Origin: Embleya scabrispora
GTDB taxonomy: Bacteria; Actinomycetota; Actinomycetes; Streptomycetales; Streptomycetaceae
Length of the DNA stretch: 64,000 nt
Assembly (NCBI RefSeq): GCF_002024165.1
Contig: NZ_MWQN01000004.1
Span: 248,001-312,000 of the forward strand
Direction of reading: 5' to 3'
Shown here: one piece after another, positions 17,043-25,283 of the stretch
Layout of the letters: the number at the start of each line of letters is the position of its first letter
Numbering within the stretch: position 1 is the first letter of the stretch
Made by a program: the position numbers and the translations under genes
The notes under the pieces: generated by a model
Seen by the model: only the letters and a program-made list of their open reading frames with translations
What the model was told of the DNA's origin: nothing
The model's database searches: none

Positions 17043-19031
17043 TTGACTCCCGATTACTTCGACACCGTCGAACGGCACTTCCGGCGACTGCACGAGCCGG
17101 CGTTCGGCGCGCCGCACGCGGCGGCCGATCCGAGCATCCGGCCCGACGGCGCGGCGATCGCCTTTACCGGTTCGGTGTTCACCGAGCTCGTCGGCCGTCC
17201 GCGCACCCGCGTGTGTGTGGCAGAGGCGACCCGCGTCCGGATCCTGACCGAGGGCGCGGGCAGCCAACGCATGCCCCGGTTCTCACCGGACGGGAGGCTG
17301 CTCGCCCACCTCACCGACGCCGAGAGCCCGGGCGACTTCCAGCTCGACGTACTCGACGTGGCCACCGGGACGAGCGTGTGGCGGCCCCGGGTGCCCGGCG
17401 GCGCGGTGGAATACCTGAGTTGGTCGCCGGACGGTTCGGCGCTGCTGCTCGGAGTGGCCGCGTACGGCGCCGACCTCGCCGGCGGTCAGGGCTCCGGGAC
17501 GATCGCGGACGGGCCCGGGGAGATGCCCGACTGGGCGCCCGAGGTCGACTCGAACTCGTCCGAGGACGGGGCACGTTCGGTGTGGATCGCGGAGCTGGGC
17601 ACAGAGCCGGGGAACGGGACCGTGCGGCAGGTCAGCCGGGCCGGGACGAATGTGTGGGAGGCGTGTTGGGCGGGCCCCGACGCACTGGTGTGCGTGGCCG
17701 GCTCGGGCGCCGGTGAGGAGTCCTGGTACACCGCCGACCTTCGTCGGATCGCCGTGGCCGACGGGTCGGAGACCGTACTGCGCACCGGCGGGCGGCAGTT
17801 CGGTGTGCCGTCCGCGTCACCGTCGGGCCGCGCGGTGGCCGTGGTGGAGGCGCTGTGCTCCGATCGCGGGGTGGTCGCCGGGGACCTGGTGCTGATCGCG
17901 GTGGATTCGGCCGGGGGCGCCGCGGATTCGGTACGGATCGACACGAACGGCGTCGACGTGACCTCGACCGGCTGGCCGGCCGAGGATCGGCTCGGGTGGG
18001 CCGGAATAGGCGGGCTGGACACGGTGGTCGGGGAGGTCGATCGGGCCTCCGGCAAGGTCACCGAGGTCTGGCGAGGCACCGAGACGTTCGGCGGCCGATA
18101 CCCCGAACTGTCCTTCTCTCCGCACGGGCACGCCGGCGTCCGGCACGGCTGGGACCGCTTTCCGGAACTGGCGATCGTGGCGGGCCGGTCGGTCCGTACG
18201 GTCGCGTCGCTGACCCACCCGGGCGCGGACTACGTGAGTGCGAAGGCGGGTGTCGCCGAGGAGGTGACCTGGACTGCCCCCGACGGCACGGCGATTCAGG
18301 GGATCCTGTGCCGACCGGCCGGCCCCGGGCCGTTTCCGCTGATCACCCACCTGCACGGCGGTCCGGTCTGGAGCTTCCGCAACAGTTGGTCACTGGCCTT
18401 CCAGGGCACACCCCTGCTGGTGAGTCGCGGGTACGCGGTCCTCAACCCGAACCCGCGTGGCAGCGCCGGCCGCGGACAGCGGTTCGCCGAGGGGGTGTTC
18501 GGCGACATGGGCGGTGCCGGCGCGCAGGACGTACTGTCGGGGATCGACGCGATGGTCGCCCGGGGCATCGCCGATCCGGAGCGGCTCGGCGTGATGGGCG
18601 GCTCGTACGGCGGATTCCTGTCCGCGTGGCTGATCACCCAGGACGAGCGGTTCGCGGCGGCGGCGCCCACCGCGCCGGTCACCGACTGGATCTCACTCCA
18701 CCACACCACCAACATGCCGCACTTCGACCGGACCTTCCTGGCCGACGAGCCACGCTCATTCACCGGCCACTACGTCGAGCGCAGCCCCCTGCGCCACGCG
18801 TCGAACGTGCGCACGCCCACCCTCCTGACGGGGGGCGCCCTCGACCGGTGCACCCCGCCCGGACAAGCCCGGGAGTTCCACCGCGCGCTGGTGGAGTCGG
18901 ACGTGGAATCGACACTCGTCGTCTACCCCCAAGAGGGCCACGGAGTAAGCGGCTTCCCCGCCGTGATCGACCACTGCGCCCGCGTCCTGGCCTGGTTCGA
19001 CGCCTACATGGCCCCCGAGCCCACGGTCTGA
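17043..19031 (+). CDS. S9-family prolyl oligopeptidase-like serine peptidase
   Basis: A protein of about 662 residues in two parts: an N-terminal beta-propeller with WD40-like/PD40 phrases (FSPDGRLLAHLTD, LSWSPDGSALLLG) and a C-terminal alpha/beta-hydrolase domain. The catalytic Ser is in GGSYGGFLSAW, Asp in GGALDRCTPPGQA and His in PQEGHGVSG. HLHGGPVWSF supplies the oxyanion region. No signal peptide, so a cytosolic peptidase for short peptides. The start is a choice: GGAG at 17033-17036 stands six bases from a TTG, three from a GTG, and is inside the codon run of an upstream ATG (17031). I favour the TTG. Confidence 0.88.
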   Translation: MTPDYFDTVERHFRRLHEPAFGAPHAAADPSIRPDGAAIAFTGSVFTELVGRPRTRVCVAEATRVRILTEGAGSQRMPRFSPDGRLLAHLTDAESPGDFQLDVLDVATGTSVWRPRVPGGAVEYLSWSPDGSALLLGVAAYGADLAGGQGSGTIADGPGEMPDWAPEVDSNSSEDGARSVWIAELGTEPGNGTVRQVSRAGTNVWEACWAGPDALVCVAGSGAGEESWYTADLRRIAVADGSETVLRTGGRQFGVPSASPSGRAVAVVEALCSDRGVVAGDLVLIAVDSAGGAADSVRIDTNGVDVTSTGWPAEDRLGWAGIGGLDTVVGEVDRASGKVTEVWRGTETFGGRYPELSFSPHGHAGVRHGWDRFPELAIVAGRSVRTVASLTHPGADYVSAKAGVAEEVTWTAPDGTAIQGILCRPAGPGPFPLITHLHGGPVWSFRNSWSLAFQGTPLLVSRGYAVLNPNPRGSAGRGQRFAEGVFGDMGGAGAQDVLSGIDAMVARGIADPERLGVMGGSYGGFLSAWLITQDERFAAAAPTAPVTDWISLHHTTNMPHFDRTFLADEPRSFTGHYVERSPLRHASNVRTPTLLTGGALDRCTPPGQAREFHRALVESDVESTLVVYPQEGHGVSGFPAVIDHCARVLAWFDAYMAPEPTV

Positions 19032-19116
19032 GCCCCACCCCGCGCCCCGTGCCCGCCCAACCGCCTACGGGAACGAGGAAGGGTGACTGCGGTAGCGGGC
19101 GAGGCCGGCGTCGCGG

Positions 19117-20100
19117 TCAGCGTTCGGCGTGTTGGCCCAGGGCGAAGATGGTGGGGGCGCCGGGCGGTTCGGGGGCGGGTCCGAGCGCCTGCGCCACGGC
19201 CTGTACGCCGTCGTGCAGGGACACTTCGGGGCGGTATCCGAGCGTCCTGATCTTCGTGATGTCCGCGACGAGACGGTAGGTGTCGTCCTCGATCTCCGGA
19301 ATCACCTCGACGGCGGGTTCGCGCCCGGTGGCCGCGCCGATCACGTCGACGAGTCGGCGCATCGAGGTCTCGGTGCCCGAGCCGATGTTGTACACCTCTC
19401 CCAGTCGACCCCGGTCGGCGAGCGTCAGCAGTCCGGCGACCAGGTCGGTGACGTATACGAAATCGCGGGTCTTGCGGTCGATGTCGCCGACGATCTGGAT
19501 CGGCGCGCCATTGAGGTGCCAGCGCAGGAACCGCCCGACCTCGACCATTGCCTCGCGCGGGTTTTCGCCGGGGCCGTAGACGCAGAACGGCCGACCCACG
19601 ACCACCGGCAGCCCCCGCGCGTGATGCAGGGCCAGGCAGGAGACCTCCCCGCCGAGTTTGGACGCGCCGTAGGGGACGAAGGGCCGGTTCGGATGCTCCT
19701 CGTCCATGGGGAATCTGCGCGGTGTGCCGTACGTGGACGCGGACGACACGTACACGACCCGCCGCACCCCGGCGGCAAGCATCGCCTCGGCGAACGAGAA
19801 CGTGCCGAGCGCGTTGATCTCGAAGTCCAGGCGCGGCTCGGTGACCGACAAGGTTCCGTTGGCGTTGGCGGCGATGTGGAAGGCGAGGTCCGCCCCGGCT
19901 GCCAGTTCGGCAACCTTGTCCGTCTCGCGAATGTCCACCGGGAACAGCGTGACCCCCGGCGGGGGGTTCTCCGAGAGCGAGGTGCGGCCGGTGTCGATGA
20001 TCCTCACCCGCTTTCCGAGGGCGAGGAGGGCGCGGGTCATGTGCGTTCCGATGAAACCGAGACCACCGGAGACGAGGACCGTGTCATAGGTATCAAGCAC
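19117..20100 (-). CDS. NAD-dependent sugar-nucleotide epimerase/dehydratase (extended SDR)
   Basis: A 327-residue enzyme. The N-terminal Rossmann motif is GGLGFIG, and the acidic residue after strand 2 (RIIDTG) indicates NAD(H). The catalytic set is SSAST plus YGASK. The C-terminal part (FVYVTDLVAGLL, EVYNIGSGTETSM) is that of UDP-glucose/GDP-sugar epimerases and dehydratases. The substrate cannot be decided. The GTG start has no ribosome site and lies in an AT-rich patch. It is divergent from a glycosyltransferase, so it probably supplies the sugar nucleotide for the polysaccharide made there. Confidence 0.88.
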   Translation of the reverse strand: MLDTYDTVLVSGGLGFIGTHMTRALLALGKRVRIIDTGRTSLSENPPPGVTLFPVDIRETDKVAELAAGADLAFHIAANANGTLSVTEPRLDFEINALGTFSFAEAMLAAGVRRVVYVSSASTYGTPRRFPMDEEHPNRPFVPYGASKLGGEVSCLALHHARGLPVVVGRPFCVYGPGENPREAMVEVGRFLRWHLNGAPIQIVGDIDRKTRDFVYVTDLVAGLLTLADRGRLGEVYNIGSGTETSMRRLVDVIGAATGREPAVEVIPEIEDDTYRLVADITKIRTLGYRPEVSLHDGVQAVAQALGPAPEPPGAPTIFALGQHAER

Positions 20101-20879
20101 AAAACATCACATTAATAACGAATTGAGCAGTTTGCACGATATGGGGACTTGAGCGAAGCACATGGGTGATCCGGGGCCCGTGGGCGCTCGGCGCCGGGCG
20201 CGCTTTCCCGAGCCGACGCGATCTCCGACACCTTCGAGGCGGCGAGGCGCCCGAGCGGCCGGCGGGTCGAGGCCGCCACGCGGTGCGCTCGACACGCCCC
20301 CACCGCCGGACGGATCGGCGACCGATCCGGCGCCGCGCCGGCGAAATCGTTCGCGCTTGGGCTCGGCGCTCTTCCACTTCGACGACGCCTCGGTTGAACC
20401 GACTCCCCTGCGGCGCGGGCCTGTCGTTCTGCTCGTCGGTCCGTGCGGCGATCCGTACACACGGGAGGAAGGTCGGCTGCCGGAAGGCGGCTCGTGTGCC
20501 ATTTCGCCTTGCTCGGGCAGGACGCCTGCTCGGCGAGGCCGCTCCACTGCCGGCCATACCGGCTTTTGCTGCCTTATGCCCGGCAATTCCCCCGGTTGTA
20601 CTTGTATCGCCGGCCATACATCCGGTTGTACGGCCTCGCCGGCTATGCATGTGCTTGTGCTCACATCTCGGGCTTTGCGATGTACAAGATCGTCGGGATC
20701 CCGCATTCTTGGTCCTCCTGGGTGGGGACCCGGGGGGGAAGGGATGATTCGCGTCCCGCGCCGGCCGAAGTCTCGTGGCTTCGTGCTGCCCGAATGCCGG
20801 TCACGTCCACGGCATCCACTCGGGCCTGCGATGCGAACTCGTCCGTTCGCCATGGCTCGATCCGGAATGCGATGGCGAG
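20101..20879. other. Long divergent promoter region with AT-rich patch
   Basis: No gene is supported in nearly 780 bp. The first 50 bases after the epimerase start are unusually AT-rich for this genome (TTATTAATG-like on the minus strand). Around 20549-20662 there is a degenerate 30-bp repeat, annotated separately. A long untranslated leader for the glycosyltransferase is possible. Confidence 0.4.
20549..20662. repeat. Degenerate tandem repeat, about four 30-bp units
   Basis: GCCGGCCATAC recurs exactly 60 bp apart (20549 and 20609), with weaker copies midway (CCCGGCAATT at 20579) and after (GCCGGCTATGC at 20638). CCGGTTGTA recurs exactly 30 bp apart (20592 and 20622), with a weaker copy at about 20652. 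The period is a multiple of three and both strands stay open over it, so it could encode a ten-residue repeat, but no start with a ribosome site is seen. Confidence 0.55.
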
Positions 20880-22172
20880 ATGAAGGACACGGGGTACGTG
20901 AGCGGCGTGCCCGGCGGGCGGCACCGGGGACGTGCCGAGCACACGGTTGCGGCGGACGCGCCGACCGAGACCATGGCGCCGGTTCGCGATGAGCCGCGCC
21001 CCGCCCCGCGACCGGAGCCGACCGGCGCCACCCGGCCCCGGAAGCACCGGGCGCGCAAGGCGGAGCCGTTCCGGCTCAGGACCAAGCGCCGGCGGCGGCG
21101 CTCGCTGCCGGCCGTGGACGTGCACACGATGCGGATCACCGCGCTGGTGCCCGCGCACAACGAGGAAGCACAGATCGGCGAAACCATCGAGTCGCTGCAC
21201 GGTCAGCGCCGACCGCCGGAGACGATCATCGTCATCGCGGACAACTGCACCGACCGCACCGTCGAGATCGCCCGCGGCATGGGTGTGCAGGTCTACGAGA
21301 CCGTCGACAACAAGCACAAGAAGGCCGGCGGTCTCAATCAGGTCATCGACCACATCCTGCCGAACCTCGGGCCGGCCGACGCGATCCTGGTGATGGACGC
21401 CGACTCCACCCTCGGGCCCGAATTCCTCAGTCACGGCCTGGAGCGCCTGGCCACCGGCGAGTTCGGGGCCGTCGGCGGGACGTTCACCGGCAAACCGGGC
21501 GGCGGCTTCGTCGGCATGCTGCAGCGCAACGAATACGCCCGCTACGTCCGCGACGTCGAACGGCTCCAGGGCAAGGCCCTCGTACTGACCGGCACCGCCA
21601 CCCTCTTTCGCGCACTCACCCTGCAAGAGGTGGTCGCCGCACGGGCGAGCGGCGAACTGCCCGGCGCAGCCCACGTCTACGACACGCGCGTACTCACCGA
21701 GGACAACGAACTCACCCTGGGCATCCTCCACTTGGGCCTGCGCATCGTCTGCCCGCCCAAGTGCACGCTGATGACCGAGGTCATGGGCACCTGGTCGGAC
21801 CTGTTCCAACAGCGGCTGCGCTGGAAGCGCGGCGCCCTGGAGAACCTGACCGACTACGGCTGGACCCACATCACCCGCACCTACTGGGGACGACAGGCAC
21901 TCTCGTTGATCGGCCTGCTGGTCATCACGATCTACCTGGGATCCCTGCTGCTGTCCCTCGTCTTCACCGGCCACGTGCGCATCCAGCCGGTGTGGATGGT
22001 GGTGACGTTGATCTTCTCCGTCGAACGCGCCGTGAGTGTCCGCAAACGCGGTCCGCTCCAGGTGGTACTCGGCGGACTCATCGTGGTCGAGATGGCCTTC
22101 GACCTCTACCTGCAAGCGGCCCAGGCTCAAGCGTTCTGGGACGCGATCCGAAGAAAAGAAAGGAAATGGTGA
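20880..22172 (+). CDS. Processive family 2 glycosyltransferase (membrane polysaccharide synthase)
   Basis: A protein of about 430 residues. A basic, Pro/Arg-rich N-terminus of about 80 residues precedes the GT-A domain: ALVPAHNEEAQIGETI, ADNCTDRT, metal-binding MDADST, the acid TEDNELT and the QQRLRWKRG (QxxRW) motif. Two to three membrane helices follow (LIGLLVITIYLGSLLLSLVF). This is the layout of cellulose/hyaluronan/poly-GlcNAc synthases, which polymerise and extrude the chain. The start is uncertain; the ATG used has only weak GCGAG upstream. The stop overlaps a mini-gene by GTGA, and a secreted deacetylase follows, so a partly deacetylated amino-sugar polymer is a reasonable inference. 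Confidence 0.88.
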   Translation: MKDTGYVSGVPGGRHRGRAEHTVAADAPTETMAPVRDEPRPAPRPEPTGATRPRKHRARKAEPFRLRTKRRRRRSLPAVDVHTMRITALVPAHNEEAQIGETIESLHGQRRPPETIIVIADNCTDRTVEIARGMGVQVYETVDNKHKKAGGLNQVIDHILPNLGPADAILVMDADSTLGPEFLSHGLERLATGEFGAVGGTFTGKPGGGFVGMLQRNEYARYVRDVERLQGKALVLTGTATLFRALTLQEVVAARASGELPGAAHVYDTRVLTEDNELTLGILHLGLRIVCPPKCTLMTEVMGTWSDLFQQRLRWKRGALENLTDYGWTHITRTYWGRQALSLIGLLVITIYLGSLLLSLVFTGHVRIQPVWMVVTLIFSVERAVSVRKRGPLQVVLGGLIVVEMAFDLYLQAAQAQAFWDAIRRKERKW

Positions 22173-22327
22173 CCATGTATCACGCAAGTACGGGAGCGGC
22201 CGCAGCCGGTGCCGGAGGCGCCCTGGCGGCGACCGGCGCGAACGTCATGTGGGCGGTCGTGGCCGCGTTCACGCTGTTCAGTGCCGGCCTCGCGCTCAAG
22301 CGGATCCTGCCCGCGCGCACCCGCTGA
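22169..22327 (+). CDS. 52-residue membrane mini-protein with sortase-type C-terminus
   Basis: Translation-coupled to the glycosyltransferase: its GTG overlaps that stop (GTGA), with AGGA four bases before. After a short Gly/Ala N-terminus comes LAATGAN, a hydrophobic helix (WAVVAAFTLFSAGLAL) and a basic tail (KRILPARTR). This order (LAxTG, helix, positive tail) is that of class E sortase substrates in Streptomyces, but no signal peptide precedes it. It could be a one-helix partner that stabilises the synthase, or a bare sorting signal. It is too short for default gene callers. Confidence 0.65.
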   Translation: MTMYHASTGAAAAGAGGALAATGANVMWAVVAAFTLFSAGLALKRILPARTR

Positions 22328-22405
22328 CGTTCGACCCCGCAGGTCCCGCCTCGCCCCGGGAGCAATCGGTAAGCCGTTCCCGAATGCTCTCGGAGCGGGC
22401 GGTTG

Positions 22406-22435
22406 TGCGGCCACCATCCTTCGATGGTGGCCGCA
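22406..22435 (+). terminator. Hairpin between the synthase operon and the deacetylase
   Basis: A perfect 13-bp GC-rich stem with the stable CTTC loop, 78 bases after the mini-protein and 38 bases before the next start. It may end the synthase message or attenuate read-through into the deacetylase. Confidence 0.75.
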
Positions 22436-22472
22436 TTCGTGGTGGTGCCACCTCTTCGAAAGGTTGACCGAG

Positions 22473-23201
22473 ATGAAGTCGAGCGTTCGATTCCGCGCCT
22501 GGACGGTCGGGGCGGTGGCCGCGCTTGCGGGCCTGGTCCTGGGGCCGACGACGGCCGCACACGCGGATCCCGCGCCGCCGGCCCCCTGCGCCGCCGGTTA
22601 CGCGGCGATCTCGTTCGACGACGGGCCCTCGACGCTGACCCCCGCCTATGTCCAGGCGCTGAACGACGCCGGGTGGGTGAAGGCGACGTTCTTCCTGACC
22701 GGAGCGCACGCGCTGGACTATCCGCAGTACGTGGACCGGATCGCCGCCGGTGGCCACTGGATCGGCAACCACTCGTTCTCCCACCCCTTCCTGGACGAGG
22801 CGGGCGAGCCGGACGCGTTCAACGAACTGCTGGGCACCAACCAGATCCTCCAGGCCCGCACCGGCCACGCGCCGACGCTGTTCCGCCCGCCGTACGGACG
22901 GACCAATTCGGGAATCCGACAGGACGCGACCACGCTCGGGATGACCGAAGTGCTGTGGACCACCGACTCCTTCGACTACAACGGCATCTCCACCGACGAC
23001 ATCGTCGCCAACGCGCTCCAGGTCCAGCCGGGCGGCATCATCCTGCTGCACGAGGGCTACCAGACCACCCTTGCCGCGATCCCGCGCATCGTGGACGGAT
23101 TGGCCGCGCGCGGAATGTGCGCGGGCAAGATCGTCCCCTCGACGACCCCGGTACAGGCGTGGCCGGGCGCCACCTACTACGCGACCGCCGCGCACTGGTG
23201 A
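22473..23201 (+). CDS. Secreted polysaccharide deacetylase (NodB domain, CE4)
   Basis: A 242-residue exported enzyme. The signal peptide ends near AHADPAP. The NodB motifs are in order: ISFDDGPS (catalytic base and metal Asp), NHSFSHP (metal His pair), RPPYG, then DSFDYN and LLHEG. CE4 enzymes remove N- or O-acetyl groups from chitin, peptidoglycan, xylan or poly-GlcNAc. Lying after a processive synthase, it probably trims the polymer made by that enzyme. GAAAGG lies nine bases before the ATG. Confidence 0.92.
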   Translation: MKSSVRFRAWTVGAVAALAGLVLGPTTAAHADPAPPAPCAAGYAAISFDDGPSTLTPAYVQALNDAGWVKATFFLTGAHALDYPQYVDRIAAGGHWIGNHSFSHPFLDEAGEPDAFNELLGTNQILQARTGHAPTLFRPPYGRTNSGIRQDATTLGMTEVLWTTDSFDYNGISTDDIVANALQVQPGGIILLHEGYQTTLAAIPRIVDGLAARGMCAGKIVPSTTPVQAWPGATYYATAAHW

Positions 23202-23846
23202 CGAAACCGCCGGACGGCGCCCTCGGGCGCTGACACCGGTTCGACGCCAACCGGGGGGAGACATCCCCCTCTTGCGAATCGCCCCGCCGCGGTGGCACCG
23301 GCGGCCTTGCCGGTGCCGACCGTGCGCCACCGAACCGACGCACCCCTTCACCGCCCGGTTCGATGCGGCCGGGCTCGGGCTGCATCCTGCTCCCCCGCGA
23401 TGTCGACGTCACCACGCTCGGTCCCCGGAAAGTGCGGACCCGTGGATGGGCTCGCAGCCGTGAATCCCGCTGCGGGATCCGGCGGTTGATGGGAGTCGTC
23501 CCGCAGGCCCGGCCGCCGGGATCATCCTCGATGCCGCGCTCTTCCGAGGAGTACCCGCCCGTTCCGCGACTCCCCGACCACGCCGGCCCGGGAACCGCGT
23601 GCGGGTCCGTCGTCCTGCCGAGCGGGGCGGCGGCCCCTGTGATTCCGGCCGTACCGCGCCTGCCGCTGCGCCGCCTCGAGTGAAACCCGGTCGCCGGTGC
23701 GGGTGCTCGGCCGGTTACCGGGTAGGCGCGCCACCGGCAGCGGGACCGAACCCGTAGCCGGACGGCGCCGCGCCGGGCCCGCACTGCTTACGGGCGCCGG
23801 CGTGCGGCCATCCGGTGGCAGCGGGAGAAAGGCAAGGTGAAGACTC
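23202..23846. other. Gene-free stretch after the deacetylase
   Basis: No frame is convincing over 645 bp. It contains a hairpin (23294-23317) that probably ends the deacetylase message. The rest shows nothing I can name. Confidence 0.45.
23294..23317 (+). terminator. Hairpin downstream of the deacetylase
   Basis: GGCACCGGC and GCCGGTGCC form a perfect 9-bp stem with a 6-base loop, 92 bases after the stop. Confidence 0.6.
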
Positions 23847-24260
23847 GTGAGCAGCGCTGATCGGCACGCGCACGACTCCGATGACTCGGTGGGCGCGCTG
23901 GTGGCCCGTGCCTCCCGGCAGCTGTCGGAGCTGGTGCGCGAGGAGATGCAGCTGGCCCGGTCGGAGATGGCCGAGAAGGGCAAGCGGTTCGGGGCCGGCG
24001 GGGGTCTGTTCGGCGGGGCCGGCCTGATCGGTTTCCTGGCCGCGCAGGCCCTGACCGTGGCGGTGATCGCCGCCGTGGCGCTGCTGCTTCCCGTATGGGC
24101 CGCGGCCCTGATCGTCGCCGCCGTGTTGGCAGCGGTCACCGCCCTCATGGCGACGGCCGGGAAGAAGCAGTTCGCGAAGGCCGGCCCGCCCGTGCCGGAG
24201 CAGACCATCGACAGCGTCAAGGCCGACGTGACCGAGATCAAGGAGCACACACACCGATGA
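23847..24260 (+). CDS. Phage-holin-family-like membrane protein (holin superfamily III type)
   Basis: A 137-residue protein. The acidic N-terminus is followed by an amphipathic helix (LVARASRQLSELVREEMQLA), a Gly-rich hairpin, two membrane helices (GLIGFLAAQALTVAVIAAVA and AALIVAAVLAAVTALMA) and a charged tail. This is the usual arrangement of the actinobacterial DUF1469/holin-III family, in spite of whose name no phage role is known. The GTG start has AAGG upstream. ATGA overlap with the next gene indicates a coupled three-gene membrane operon, common in actinomycetes and often linked to envelope stress. Confidence 0.87.
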   Translation: MSSADRHAHDSDDSVGALVARASRQLSELVREEMQLARSEMAEKGKRFGAGGGLFGGAGLIGFLAAQALTVAVIAAVALLLPVWAAALIVAAVLAAVTALMATAGKKQFAKAGPPVPEQTIDSVKADVTEIKEHTHR

Positions 24261-24721
24261 CCAAGCAGACCCCCGACGACGAGACCGCGCCCACACCCGA
24301 GGAACTGCGCGAGAAAGTCGAGCAGACCCGCGACCAACTCGGCCGGACCGTCGAGGCGCTGGCCGGCAAGGCCGACGTGAAGGCCCGGGCGCAGAAACAG
24401 GCCGCCGACGTCAAGGAACAAGCGGCGGAGAAGACCGCACAGGTCACCGCCCGGATCCGCGACAAGGCGGAGCAAACCAAGCAGACGTTGAAGGACAAGA
24501 CCCCGGACCCGGTCCTCGACAAGGCCGCCCACGCCGCGGCACAGGTCCGCGAGACCGCGTCCCGTGCCGGACAACTCGCCGCGGACAAGACCCCGGACCC
24601 CGTACGGGAGAAGACCGGCCGGGCGGCGGCCACGGCGCGGACGAAGCGCACCCCGCTGCTCGCCGCGGGCGGCGTCCTGGTCGTGTTCCTGCTCGTACGG
24701 CGCAGCCGGAGGCGGCGATGA
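24257..24721 (+). CDS. DUF3618 domain-containing membrane-anchored protein
   Basis: A 154-residue protein. The N-terminal DUF3618 signature is ELREKVEQTRDQLGRTVEALAGKADV. A long Lys/Ala/Glu-rich helical region follows with the repeated phrase DKTPDPV (three near-copies, the last as ADKTPDPVREK), then a single C-terminal helix (LLAAGGVLVVFLLV) and an Arg-rich end. Likely a coiled, tail-anchored protein on the inner face of the membrane. It starts inside the holin-like gene's stop (ATGA) and ends inside the next start (ATGA). Function unknown. Confidence 0.88.
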   Translation: MTKQTPDDETAPTPEELREKVEQTRDQLGRTVEALAGKADVKARAQKQAADVKEQAAEKTAQVTARIRDKAEQTKQTLKDKTPDPVLDKAAHAAAQVRETASRAGQLAADKTPDPVREKTGRAAATARTKRTPLLAAGGVLVVFLLVRRSRRRR

Positions 24722-24984
24722 AGGCGTCCGAGGTCGCCTACAAGCCGGTCGGTCTGGCCATCGGCGCGGTCAGCGGAATGCTCGCCGGTGTGGCCTTCAA
24801 GCAGGCGTGGAAGACGATCGGGCACGAGGAGGACGCGCCCGACGCCACCGACGAGGATCGTACGTGGCGTGAGATCCTCTTCGCCGCGGCTCTCCAAGGC
24901 GCGATCTTCGCCGTCGTCAAGGCCGCCGTCGACCGGGCGGGCGCCACCGCCACCAAGCGGCTGACGGGCACCTGGCCGGGCTGA
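24718..24984 (+). CDS. DUF4235 domain-containing membrane protein
   Basis: An 88-residue protein of the DUF4235 family. The first helix is GLAIGAVSGMLAGVAFKQAW, followed by an acidic loop (EEDAPDATDEDRTWREIL) and a second helix with AALQGAIFAVVKAAVDRAG. Members are almost always encoded with DUF3618 and holin-like genes, as here, where all three are coupled by ATGA overlaps. No biochemical role is known. A strong hairpin closes the operon. Confidence 0.9.
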   Translation: MKASEVAYKPVGLAIGAVSGMLAGVAFKQAWKTIGHEEDAPDATDEDRTWREILFAAALQGAIFAVVKAAVDRAGATATKRLTGTWPG

Positions 24985-24995
24985 TCCAGCCGAGA

Positions 24996-25034
24996 CCGGT
25001 GGGGGCGCCGCGCGAAGGCCGGCGCCCCCGCCGG
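24996..25034 (+). terminator. Hairpin ending the holin/DUF3618/DUF4235 operon
   Basis: CCGG plus GGGGGCGCC pair with GGCGCCCCC plus CCGG across a wobble, about 14 pairs with an 11-base loop, 12 bases after the stop. Confidence 0.75.
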
Positions 25035-25283
25035 CACGGTCTCGTGAGGTCGCCCGCGCCGTCTCCGAGCCGACCCCGGGCGCTGACGGCGTCACGGACC
25101 GCGGTGCGGAGCCGGCGCAGGGTGCCGGGACCGCGCGTGAGAGTCCGACTCCGGGCGACCGTGGGCGAGTTGGGTATGGGCGACGGCTTCGGCCACGGGC
25201 GTCCGAACGCCGACAGGTGCAATCCATGGCCGAGCGTCGGTGGACCACCGCCCAGTGGTCGCGTCACTGCGGGCGCCCTCCGC

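Noticed and set aside
20443-20883. Plus-strand open frame over the 30-bp repeats as a repeat-protein gene
   Set aside because: No ribosome site, Arg/Cys-rich shadow composition at both ends, and the repeat is open in several frames on both strands.
23847-24984. A holin-like gene as a sign of prophage
   Set aside because: The coupled DUF3618 and DUF4235 genes form a standard chromosomal actinomycete operon; no phage structural, integrase or lysis genes are near.
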